Positions 54,065 to 64,000 of a stretch of DNA of 64,000 nt are shown here, piece after piece; within the stretch, counting starts at the first letter, position 1; the number at the start of each line of letters is the position of its first letter. Location of the stretch: contig OY987328.1 of assembly GCA_963920685.1 (NCBI GenBank), positions 92,654,529 to 92,718,528 of the forward strand. Direction: 5' to 3'. Under the pieces are notes generated by a model. The model saw nothing but the letters and a program-made list of their open reading frames with translations, was not told the origin of the DNA and searched no databases. The position numbers and the translations under genes are program-made. The DNA is from Polydrusus tereticollis (taxonomy: Eukaryota; Arthropoda; Insecta; Coleoptera; Curculionidae).

Positions 54065-55112
54065 TTCCGCAGGCCAGAAATTTCTCAATCAATTTTTATT
54101 CGACCCCTTTTACTATTTTAGTTGTCCTCTAAGGTAAAATTTAATTGTGAAGCGTTTATAGTAATAATTTATTATAATAACATATTTCTTGCGGACGCCA
54201 TATCAGATCTGGTTTTTACATTTTATTTTGTAATAAATAATAGGTCAAACGAATAAATGAACCCAATAAATCTTTATATTGAAGTTAAAAAGGACGTACC
54301 AAAAATATTACATTTGTACTCCATCTAAAATTTAAAAAAGTTGTGAACAGAAAAGGTTTTAGAATTTTTGTGTAACTATATCAATGCACATTTTCATTAA
54401 AATATATTTGTAAATATAAATACATAATTGTATGCATAAAAGAAATGTATTTACAATATGCTATACTTTTTAACGTGCTCTATAATATTTGATATTATTA
54501 TGGTTATTGCCTAAAATTATAGGGCAATCAAAATTGTTTCAATAGATGAGTTTTGGCAATTGTGAAGTTAAACTTTTCTAAATAAAATTTTATATGCTAA
54601 AAATAATAGTAAGTGTTTTAAATGTCCTAAAATAAGTCAGTGTTTTATGTAAACATCATCTACAGAATATCAAAATAATTAAATTTTGGTATAGGTTTCA
54701 AATTAATTATAATTATTTGCCAACATTTTTTACGCAGGTATGACTTTGATTACATTAAGGTCATAAAGTGGATTAAATTTTAAATACTTCTTTGGACTAT
54801 GGTGTGTGTGAGTGTAAATAGTTTCTATAAACAGAAGCATAATCGAGAGGTTTTAAAATTTGCATCCATTTTATGAAAATATTATTTTATCCTTACAATA
54901 TTTAATATTGCATATTTTGTGTTAACTTAAAGAAGATTATTTATTTTCTGTACCATATTATAGTACCCATACGTTTTGTGTGTGTTTTTTTTTTATATAT
55001 TATTATATTTTGTTATATTGGTATAAGCTGTTATATGAGTGCCGTTTTTGTGAACTGATATATTTGCTTTTTCAATAAAAAAATGAAATTTGTACATTAT
55101 GAATTTTATTTC
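54065..55112. other. AT-rich stretch, no gene seen
   Basis: No open frame with motifs and no inverted structure noticed. Confidence 0.5.
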
Positions 55113-57380
55113 TTTTTATGATAAGGCACAGCACTGCAAGATTAATCCTTTATGGCGCTCTGCGAGCGGTGTGTGTGCGCAGGAAACGATTCACGTTGGT
55201 CTTGAATCTTTGGAGATTATACTCGTTGGGGAACACGGTCTCAGAGAGGTCGTTCCAGATGAAAAAATTTTTAAACAGTGTAGTTCGAGGCACAGTGAGC
55301 TGAACCACGTACGGGTGGGCTGCAGTGGCTCGTCGTGTATTTAGACCATACACCGCTCTGGGTGGAATCAAGCTGGCAACCTCAGTTGAGCACTTTGACA
55401 CTCTTCTTTGAATGGAATCTAGCAATCTCAGGGTATGTTTAGGAGCAGAGCCCCAAGCAGGCGAACAGTACTCCAGCGATGGTCGAATTTGGGCTTAATA
55501 GAGCATCAAAAGTGGTTGGGGTGTTTAGAGGTTTTTAGTTTGGAAAAGTATTTCAAGCTTCTGCGAGGCTGCCTTAGCAATAGCCGCAACGTGGCTATGC
55601 CAAGACATATGACTATCCAAATTGTCGCCCAATAAATGAATTGATGAAGCCAAGGGAATCGAGTGTCTTGCCATGACTATATCCGGTTCTTCGACATTAA
55701 CTTTTTTAGAAAAACTGTCGCCTGGGTTTTCTAAAGACAGAATTTCTTCCAGGTCTTTGTTGAGATGTGAGACCTCTTGCTGCCTATAAAGATGTGCATT
55801 GGCAGCCGATGTCCGAGCATACAAAGGAAAAGATTAAACCAGCGTGTTGTCATCAGCGAAGCTTCATATAGGATTTTTAGTTTTTTCCAAAATATCGTTA
55901 ATGTATAGTAAAAAGAGGGTGAGCGACAATATGGAACCTTGAGGGACTCCGGCGTTGATGTTAAATGTGTCTGAAAGAAATCCGTCCATCGCCACTTACA
56001 GAGAACGGTTTTTAAGAAAGCTCGACAGCCATAAACAAAATTGAACCGGCATTTCGTATGCTCTCAATATAGTTAGGAGCCCCTCATCCCATACTCGGTC
56101 AAGGGTCTTGAAAATGTCCAGTGCTACCGCCCGGGACTCTCCATGATGTTCTATTACGTTGTTCCAAACGTGAGTAACATAAGCGAGAAGGTCTCCTGTT
56201 GATTTAGACTTACGGAATCCATACTGGCGGTCACTAATAATGTTGAAGCGTTCCAGGTACTTTAATAATTTTTCCTTGATAGCCTTCTCCATAACTTTTG
56301 ATATAACCGAAAGCAATGCAACTGGACGATAGTTGTTTGGCAAGGTCTTCTTGCCTTTTTTTGGTATAGGCTGGACTCGCGCAGTTTTGCAGCAAAAAGG
56401 TAATATTCCTTTTTGTAAGTTAAGTGAAAAAGTCTGCAAAATACCGGTGTGAATTCGTCAGCGCATGTCCTAATTACGATGACTGAAATATCGTCAGGAC
56501 CAGAAGCTCTTTTGGTGTCATGACTCTTACTCTTCAAGATTCGTTTAACATGGCGGTGCCGGAAAACAATCTCGGGCTGTTTCGATTCTACAGGGAAAAT
56601 GTTCGGTGGAGCTCTGCCCTGAAAATTAACCGTTGAATGTGAGGGGAATAGTTCCGCCAGTAAATTTGCTTTTTGTTGTGCTTTCGTCGCAATAGTGCCA
56701 TCAGAACTTGTTAGAGGTGGAATGGTCGACTTTGTAAAGTTCTGACTGACGGCCTTAGCTACCAACCAAAATTATCTTAAGCCACTAGGACATTCAAGAA
56801 GTTTGTCTTTGATCCTTTTGTTGTGCGCTTCTTTGCTTTGGTTTATCGTTTGCTTGCATTGGTTTCGAACGTTAACAAAGATGGTACAATTTTCGGCGGT
56901 AGAGATTTTACGCCATTGTCGGTAGAAATAATTTTTTGATTTAACAGCTCTCTCGCAATTCTTGGTAAACCAAGGCTTGCCGTTAGAAAGCCGCTTTTTT
57001 GAGAAAGGGATGAAGACTTCCATACCAATAAGGATAATACTTCTGTTGTGCAGATGGAGGGATTATCAGAGGTAAAACAAACGTTCCGCCAAGGAAAGGT
57101 TCGAAAATGGTCTTTTAGGTCATCCCACTTAGCTGATGTATAATGCCAGACCTTGCTTGGTTTAGGAGGCTCTTTGGCACTAATTGGTAGATTGATCAGT
57201 GCCGAAATAGGGTTGTGGTCAGACGTTCCTAACGGAGGCTACACGGTGACAGTGTACAAGTCGAGGTTTAAAGTCAAGAAGAGATCCAACAAACTAGCAA
57301 AATCGCTATCTCAGTCTCGAATCCGAGTGGATTCACCCACGAGTGGGGTAAGCCCAATATTAAAAATTAGCCGTTAAAGA
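55113..57380 (-). mobile_element. LINE (jockey-like) copy 2
   Basis: Same family as 13189-14462 and longer, reaching the end of the endonuclease domain. The 3' end again is CCTTATCATAAAAA (minus strand) at about 55117. It has a deletion of about 100 bases near 55400 relative to copy 1, and retains the roughly 45 bases that copy 1 lacks. It is 5'-truncated near 57380. Confidence 0.87.
55150..57372 (-). pseudogene. LINE endonuclease-RT polyprotein, broken (copy 2)
   Basis: Minus strand. 57372-57040 reads, with breaks, the endonuclease C-terminus with SPPLGTSDHNPISALI (the S-D-H motif). 57023-56772 is the linker RLSNGKPWFTKNCERAVKSK. 56765-56262 reads FRHRHVKRILKSKSHDTKRA, SGPDDISVIVIRTCADEFTP. 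56439-55996 holds CCKTARVQPIPKKGKKTLPN, NYRPVALLSVISKVMEKAIK and QYGFRKSKSTGDLLAYVTHV. The RT palm follows with frame changes to 55525, and the C-terminal domain is at 55425-55150. An intact relative would be an APE-endonuclease jockey-like LINE. Confidence 0.85.
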
Positions 57381-58160
57381 CAGATCGAGTGACATAACAA
57401 TAAGTACGAAAAGAGTTAAGTTAGTTCAGGTTAGTATGTTTCAGTTAACGGCTTTTTCGTTTTATTTATTTGCAAAACTATGAGGATCGTATCATTTTAA
57501 AATACACTAAATATTTTTATTTGCAACAATAAACCAAAATCTGTATTTTCTAGAGCTTTAGTAAAGATTATTTAAGAAGAGCGAAACCCCAATAAAACGT
57601 GCAACAAAGAACGCTACAGGGTGTTCTTTGTTTTCATACAAAACAAAAGCAAGAATAAATTAAAGGGGATACCCCGTTGACGCCCTTCAAAGAGAATAAA
57701 ATAATAAATCACATAAGTTTTAGTGCCCTATTTTTACCAGGGACCCAAGCGTGTACCTGAGGAAGAGAGGCATAATGTAATATGATGTTGTATTTTTCAT
57801 CCTTTTATAAACTGATTGATATCTGTAGTGAATGCTGGTGGGATATTGGGTCAGATCCGGAAAGTATTAATTCAGAAAAGTAAAGTAAAAATTAAAAATG
57901 AAACCGGTATTATTGAAATTATGTTTTATTTTAGATATAATTTATAATGAGCTAATTTATTAATAATCGTAATATTTTATATTTTTGTTTTTTATAGTTT
58001 TTATGTTCAGTGGTGGCTTTAGGATTTGGTGGAAAATAAAAAGAAAAAAAAAGAGCAATACAGAAATATATTTCATATTTATATTTAATTTAATAAAATT
58101 TAATTTATAACATTTTTATAAAAAAATAAAGAAATAAACATACAACTACATATAAAAAGG
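57381..58160. other. AT-rich stretch with one transposon-like terminus
   Basis: TACAGGGTGTTC at about 57614 and the inverse GGACACCCTGTA at about 59481-59492 could be the ends of one element enclosing most of the transposase below. No open frame is seen here. Confidence 0.4.
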
Positions 58161-59705
58161 TTAATCTGAATCTGAAGATAAAGAAATGTCAGTTTCAGAA
58201 TCTAAACCAGAATCTGACACATGAATTATCAGTGGCTTTATCTGAACATCCAGAATGTGTTCTTTTTGCCAATAATCCTTTATGATATTATTTGTATGGC
58301 AAACAAAATCAGACCAATTTTCGGGGGTAATTGTTTGTAATGCCTCTTCCCAAACATCCAAAACGGCATTATCATCTTTACTGTTTTTTCCAATAATTTG
58401 TTTATTAAAAAATGTTTTGCTTCGGGCCCAAATTAATTCAATAGTGTTGAAAATGCAGTGGAAGGGCGGCAATCTCAAAACTAGATGACCCATAGTACAA
58501 ATAAATTCATCCACGGCATATCCTAATTTTGCTTTCTATTGTTTAACCATTTGTAGCAATTCGGGTTTAAGTGCGTTTTCCATAAAATTGATATTTTTGC
58601 TTTGTACCTAGGAAATGATATTAGCTTTTCTCGTTGAAGCATTTGGCAAAGTTTCGCTAAGCCGTGAATGGTACTTTGCATTGTCCATAACGAGAAACGA
58701 GGGTTTCTTGAGCCGAGGTAAAAGCTGTTCTCCCAACCTATTTTCAAACAATGTAGAGTTCATTTTGTTATGATAGTCAGCGCTTTTATTGTTTCTAGAA
58801 AAAAGTAAATATTTCCTATCTATAAATCCATCTTTGGTGCCAGCATACAAAACTATATATGAATTGATTCGGCTGTTACTTGGTGGAAATTCATTATCAC
58901 TTTATAATAAATGGTAAAAAAAACTATATATCTTTTGCCGTCTGATTGTTTTTTATTTAAAACTGGTTTGATATTGTCTTTATGCTATGTTCTTATATCG
59001 CTACCATTTTGAAATATCGATGTTTCGTCTATAAAAACCGCATCTAACGAAGTTTCTGATAACAAGTTTTCTGTTATTGTCTCAAAAATTTTATACGTTT
59101 TGAACCAATATCCGGTTTCTCCATAATGTAGCGCCTGCCACTGTCCCTTTTAAATTTAAATCCCAAATGCTTTATCAAATGTCCTAATGTGGAGTCGCTT
59201 AGGTCAATAATTTGTTTGGCATGCAATTCCTCTTTTAGCTTTTGCCGTGTGACATACTTATGCGTAGCAATCATATTGTAAACTACGTTCCTTGTTTGAG
59301 TTTTCCTTGCCTCAGTTAAATCCCTTCTTTCTATTAGCCCAGAAAGGAAATTGAATAATATGACTACACATGTACTTTTATTACTTTATAATTAAATATA
59401 AACACTTATAATAAATTGCAATACTTATCTATTATATAATATAAAAATCGCATAATTTTTTGGTTCAAAAACATCCACTGTGGGACACCCTGTATTCATA
59501 TGTGAATAAGTTTTAAACCACTTACCCTGGGAGAGGTTCCTGTTGTATATTCCTTTGAGATCCTGGCTACAGTTTTCTCACTAATCTTACAGGCTGCTGA
59601 AGCGGATTTCACAGCTGAAATTGGCTAAAGGCTATTTTCTTTTTCATTTTGAAAATACTCCAAGACGTTTAGAATATTTTTCAGTATCTTAGCGTTAAAC
59701 ATTTT
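58161..59705 (-). pseudogene. IS630/Tc1/mariner-superfamily transposase, broken
   Basis: Minus strand. N-terminal piece from about 59700: MFNAKILKNILNVLEYFQNE, then SAVKSASAACKISEKTVARI, a helix-turn-helix, ending at PR before a GTAAGT-like site at 59536. A second piece (about 59335-59074) reads RKTQTRNVVYNMIATHKYVT and LGHLIKHLGFKFKRDSGRRY. The catalytic region has VFIDETSIFQNGS (about 59045-59000), LVMDNAKYHSRLSETLP (58700s), LPPFHCIFNTIELIWA (58480-58430) and a Ser/Asp-rich tail. D, D and E motifs are identifiable; in related insect proteins the last block is NPIELIWA, here NTIELIWA. Several stops break it. Confidence 0.72.
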
Positions 59706-60784
59706 GCACCAAATATTCTAAGTCAAATGTCGAATAAACTCCAAAATTCCTTGCCAGTACCTAAATTTTTGGGTATCTGGGAAAAGGTTCTTTGGTCCGC
59801 TTTAATTTCTCACACCTAACAAAGAGAGGAAATTAAGGGTTGGTACTTGCCAATTTCATGCCTATGATTTGTTTAGAAGAAAGAAAGATGATTAAAAGCT
59901 GCAGCTTTCTTTGTTAAAGGTTCTATTGCCCTTTCGGTCTTTTTAAATAGGCTCTACTATACTAAATAATGTAAGCAAGTGAAATCCTTTAATGGCAAAC
60001 TTCTGTATATTTGTGTTGGCTTTATTGGCCCAGTTAAATACAGGAGCAACATGTTTTTGTATTTAAGAATTCAATATACTTAATTTGAAATAAAATTATC
60101 ATAAAAATACTTCCATTGGTGTAATTCCTAAAGCAGAAACTCAAACAGCAGTATTAGGTGTACGTGTCTACTGAATTAAATAAAGCGGATACAGAAAAGC
60201 AAAGTTACTTTGAAAGAAATGGCTTCAATTTGTTAGAATTAAATTGGTCCGAGACTGGAATTTGTGCGATGTTTGTAAATTGTTGCTTAAAAGTTTAAAT
60301 TTGTAAGCTGAACTTATTGTGCTGATACTTTATAACGTATATGTTCACTTTTTTCTTGGAAGTTTATATATTTTCACATAATGGCCGGGATGTGATATTA
60401 TACAATATGGAAAATTGCTTTTAACGCTGCTAATTCAATCTATAAGCGGATCGTCCTTAACGACCATGTATTATTGATCATGGTCAAGAATGCTCCCAAA
60501 TAGCCTAAATACACATGGTAAAATCTGCCTAAAGTTATTAATAAAGGGCGGAATATATGCACTTAAATTTAGCCAAAATATGCGCATATATATGCCGTGT
60601 TTGCCTTTAAAATATGAAGTTATATGCATTTTTTTGACGAAATATGCATACTGGTTTGCAATATTTCCTGATTTACTATAGTAAAATAGGGTAAAAAAAC
60701 ATACTGGGTTCTAAAAACGATGTTTATTTAAAAAAAAATGCAAGAAAAACAAAGAGAAATAAAAGTAAACAATTTTTTAACCTG
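59706..60784. other. Stretch without a recognised gene
   Basis: AT-rich. The part at 60560-60720 has several ATATGCAT-like motifs next to the hAT remnant and may be its terminal region. Confidence 0.4.
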
Positions 60785-61610
60785 AAATTATATAAAAGGC
60801 ATTTATTAGTAAATATTTTTCGAAATTTTCAACTAAAAACGATTGTCTTCTATTAGTAAAAATATGTTTATACAAAGAGAAGTTTCTTTCAACATCTACT
60901 GATGTAATCGGACGTTGGATGGTTTGCCTTCATAAATGCTTTTTACTGCAGTTAAGTATTTAAATCCTCCATTCTTTTTTACAGTTACATCCAATTTGTT
61001 CCTTACTTGACCTCCTACTTTACCGAGAATGTTGTTACATTTAGCGGAAAGAGTTTCAACAATACTAATTGACTCTCTTAAACTTAAATTTCTACTCTCT
61101 AACGAAGATATTATGTCCGGTATAAAACTGAAATTAACCTTAATAAAAGCAAGATGTTTAACTACACTTGCACTTTTTAACAACTCTCTACTTTGCACAA
61201 CACACTGGGAATCGTCATCTAAATCCAAAATTAATTCTTTAATGGCTTCGAAATGTTCTGCTTATAATATTGCGGCCTTGATACATATTCCCCACCGGGT
61301 AATTACAGGTTCCGGAGGTAAACTAACTTCTGGTAATCTCTCCTTATACATCTGCACTCTTAGAGGTGCTTTTAGAAACACTTTTTTACATTTGAAATTA
61401 ATTTATTTACTAAAGGATATTCAGTTCTGACGGTTTCTCTACGACTCGGTTTATTTCATGTAAAATACAAGTCACATATACCGTATTAGGGTAAAAGATT
61501 CTTAAGTTTTGGCGTACTTTTACCATATACGGTACCTGCATCAGACAAAAGCACTAAAAACTTCTTATTTGGGACTGGATCATAGAAATAAGAGGGGCAA
61601 TAGAACTCGC
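60785..61610 (-). pseudogene. hAT-family transposase, C-terminal part, broken
   Basis: Minus strand. From about 61560: KKFLVLLSDAGTVYGKSTPK (the conserved S-D-A), then, through frame changes, TEYPLVNKLISNVKKCF and ITRWG (about 61310). The open frame 61228-60896 reads FIPDIISSLESRNLSLRESI and VGGQVRNKLDVTVKKNGGFK. After a stop, SVDVERNFSLYKHIFTNRRQ (60902-60840) is the hAT dimerisation motif (S-x-x-VERSFS). The N-terminal zinc finger and first catalytic part are not seen. Confidence 0.75.
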
Positions 61611-62585
61611 TTCCCCTCTGCGCGGCTGGTGAGATTTGTTGGTCGGCCATTTAAAGACGAAATGTCAATTGGACAGCGCCAAATTTAAAATTCTGTTTTA
61701 AAGGTAACCTAACCTAACCTCATATATTTTTTGTTTTATGACAAAATTTTTAGATAGGCAAGTATATTATATAGAGCTACTAATAGAAGTTATTTTTTTA
61801 CTTCACATAGGCTCAAATTATCAATGAACTATTAGTGATAACAGCTCTATATAACTTCCATAATAACATTCTGGTATCGTTGGAATGCCATATATAGTTG
61901 ACTTTGCAAATTTCTACGGATAATGAGAAATCGTAATCAAAACTAAATATTTTAGTGTAAGACATTCGCTGGCTTTGATTTTATGAAAAAATGCACTTGG
62001 TACAGGTCAGACTGTAAACAGCGTTTTGCTCTTTTTACAATAAGAATGTATTTACCTGGTTCATTTCTTTAAAAAGAATACACCACAAAACCGAAGATTA
62101 AGAACATACACTCTCAAATTGTTTCGATGTACTATCTGAGATTGCTATTACTTTGAAGTGTTCGCAATAGTCCTCGAGGCACAAATTTAGGAACTATATG
62201 TTCGTGCCTTCAGGACTAAAGCTGCAATATTTTTTGTTTAATAAGGACACAGATAATAGGACAAGAGTAAATAATTTTTAACAAAATTATCTCTTCAGAT
62301 ATATTACAGCGATTTATTTACAGACAATAATTGATAAAAGTACAAACCTACAATGCAATAATAAACATTATGTCCTATATAAATATTTTCTTTCCTATAT
62401 CAGTTAGGGGTATTTGTATGTCATATACATTATGCTATAAATACAATAACTTGTAAGTTTTAACATCTTTTATGCAGGTAAGAAACATCATAGTCAATGA
62501 CTCACATATTTTCCCATAATATTAGAGATTTTGTGTACATATTGTGTAATATTATAACTCAGTTAATATATATAATATATATAAA
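61611..62585. other. Stretch without a recognised gene
   Basis: Includes CCTAACCTAACCT at about 61708-61720 and otherwise AT-rich sequence. No coding motif seen. Confidence 0.45.
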
Positions 62586-62891
62586 TCATCTATTAGAATA
62601 AAAATGAAGTGTAGCTGCAAAGGCTCGTAATGGTGCTGGGTATGTTTCATGAGTGGTGGATATATTCTGTACATTTTTTAAATGTCGAGCCATTAGCAAT
62701 GCAGGCACACTGTCAAAACTTTTTTGTAAATGTTCCAAGGCATTTTCTGAAAGCAGCTGCTGTTTTTTTAATGAATAAATGACACTTTGCACATTTGCCC
62801 ATTTTTCTTTCAATTTCTTGTACCTAGCTGTGTACAGTTTCTTGAGATAAACAGCTTGTTTCCTTCTGAGAATTTCTGTGCTCTTTCTGAA
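62586..62891 (-). pseudogene. P-element / THAP9-like transposase fragment (coiled-coil region)
   Basis: Minus strand. An acceptor-like ATTTTCAG lies at 62892-62899, then KSTEILRRKQAVYLKKLYTA, a Lys-rich coiled coil, LLSENALEHLQKSFDSVPAL, and YPAPLRAFAATLHFYSNR followed by TGA. The LHFYS motif after a coiled coil is the signature of P-element and THAP9-type transposases just before the RNase-H-like core. No THAP zinc finger or catalytic part is found nearby. It could be one exon of a longer gene whose other exons are outside the window, but the stop directly after LHFYSNR argues for a relic. Confidence 0.6.
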
Positions 62892-62899
62892 AATGGAGG

Positions 62900-63779
62900 G
62901 CGAGGCACTGAAAATAAATATGTATATAGATTTTTGTACATATTGCCTTCTAGAGGATGAATTAAAAGTGAATATTGGTAAAATTAATAGCAAATTTTAC
63001 AAAATATTACCAATTTTTATAGTACAGCATCTACTTTTACTAATGGTACTACCAAAGCTTGTTTACATAGTAGGTCAATATAGACATTTTTTTTTTAAAT
63101 TAAAGACATACAATGTGACAGTAATTAAAAATAATATAAACCCTTACCTTACAATACTACAATTATAAGTAAAGAAGTCGAAAAGTATAAAACACGTTAT
63201 TAAATAAAAATGTAACTGTCTAATAAATTAGGTGTTTTTTTTTGTCAAGACTGTAATGATCCATTATGGCAGCATGTTAATATTTGTGGGCAGTAGGATC
63301 TTTGTCAATAATAGCCCTTTGACATAACGGTGTAGTTATAATATTGTATATTGTTATGACAAGAAATTCCATAATAAATAAACAAAAGTTGTTAATAAAC
63401 AAGCTAGGCACCAAAATTTTATTTAAAATACTTTGTGATCTTTAGACCTATAATTGTGAATTTCTCTAATCACTCTAACTCTTCTTCATCTTGTACTGCT
63501 ATCAGTGCTAGTATCGAGAAAAAAGGAATGAGTGTTCTACATTTAGGGAAGCCTTCCGAGCTTGTACAAGTTGCACTTTTTCGAGTACTAAAATATTGTA
63601 AAACTTTTTGAATATAAACTAACTTGACAACCAACCTCAGTACATAAAATAAACTGTTATGTGGAAATGCTCGAACCCACACAATTTGAAAAAATCTAAA
63701 TGCTTAGTGGCAAATAGGTACCCACCTGAAAATGATCTATGGCAGAAACTACTGCAGTACCCAATATGATCATTTTATA
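62900..63779. other. Stretch without a recognised gene
   Basis: AT-rich; open frames at 62878-63168 (+) and 63470-63682 (-) show no motifs. Confidence 0.45.
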
Positions 63780-64000
63780 CAGGGTGTTTGAAAATAGTGG
63801 TACCTAACTTTAGGGGCAGCGCATATTCGCAGCCCATATCATGACATTTAAATGAAATTTTACAGCCATATTTTTTCAGGGCCCCTGCTCAATACAATTT
63901 TCTTATCCTTAAGTGAATCATTCTCAGTAATTTTCAATTTAAATAAACATGTTAAATTATCAAGTACATACCTTCTTTTTCTCTTTACGATTGGGGGTCT
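63780..64000. repeat. Left end of a TA-target repeat running out of the window
   Basis: TA at 63778-63779 followed by CAGGGTGTTTGAAAATAG, the terminus type common here. The matching end would lie beyond 64000. Confidence 0.55.

Noticed and set aside
59474..59540. True intron in the IS630-type transposase, based on a GTAAG-like donor at 59536
   Set aside because: No convincing acceptor is found before 59335, and a transposon-like terminus lies in between, so an insertion or deletion explains it equally well.
61704..61720. CCTAACCTAACCT, resembling the insect telomere repeat
   Set aside because: Only two or three units; such short runs are common inside insect chromosomes.

Overview
This window is animal nuclear DNA, almost certainly from an insect and plausibly a beetle (the order is an inference). 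The only conserved host gene I can assemble is an octopamine receptor of the beta-adrenergic-like class. It is spliced in the insect manner, with GT-AG introns of 160, 336 and 330 bases and one of about 17 kb. Almost everything else is transposable-element sequence in various states of decay, in an AT-rich background full of TA-target elements. There are no bacterial features, CRISPR arrays, rRNA genes or convincing tRNA genes.

Host gene. On the + strand, coding exons at 4932-4962, 5123-5501, 5838-6125, 6456-6673 and 23690-24045 join in phase to 1272 nt (423 residues plus stop). The second of the two largest gaps in the gene, intron 4 (6674-23689), is a transposon sink. It holds a DUF7869-type element (6952-9009), an intact-ORF mariner (9083-11119), a foldback mariner derivative (11313-12934), a TIR repeat split by three retroelements (12943-20621) and a decayed mariner (21583-23127).

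Upstream (1-4860): a mariner whose right end carries a tandem duplication (979-2702) and the 3' end of a LINE (3474-4250).

Downstream (24 kb to the end): a nested TIR element with a foldback and a hAT-like insertion (24951-27744); an exploded mariner whose two ends lie 7.9 kb apart (28574-36483) around a LINE fragment, a nearly intact Crypton tyrosine recombinase, and a piggyBac that itself holds a MITE and a microsatellite; a second piggyBac (37529-41490) split exactly at a TA by an intact Tc1 element (38172-40301); a decayed mariner (42795-44100); about 3.4 kb without recognisable genes (44.1-47.5 kb); a mariner-derived MITE (47569-48762); a near-perfect 364-bp hairpin (48925-49288); a MITE with a GC-richer insert (49341-51124); another mariner (52181-54062); a second copy of the LINE seen at 13.2 kb (55113-57380); and remnants of an IS630-type transposase, a hAT transposase and a P-element/THAP9-like transposase.

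The transposons with full or nearly full reading frames are the mariner at 9674-10804, the Tc1 at 38757-39788, the Crypton at 30960-32041 (one frameshift), the AT-rich LINE at 15516-19585 (three stops and one frameshift) and the DUF7869-type protein at 7312-8808 (about four nonsense codons). All family calls come from reading motifs in translated sequence. No database search was possible.
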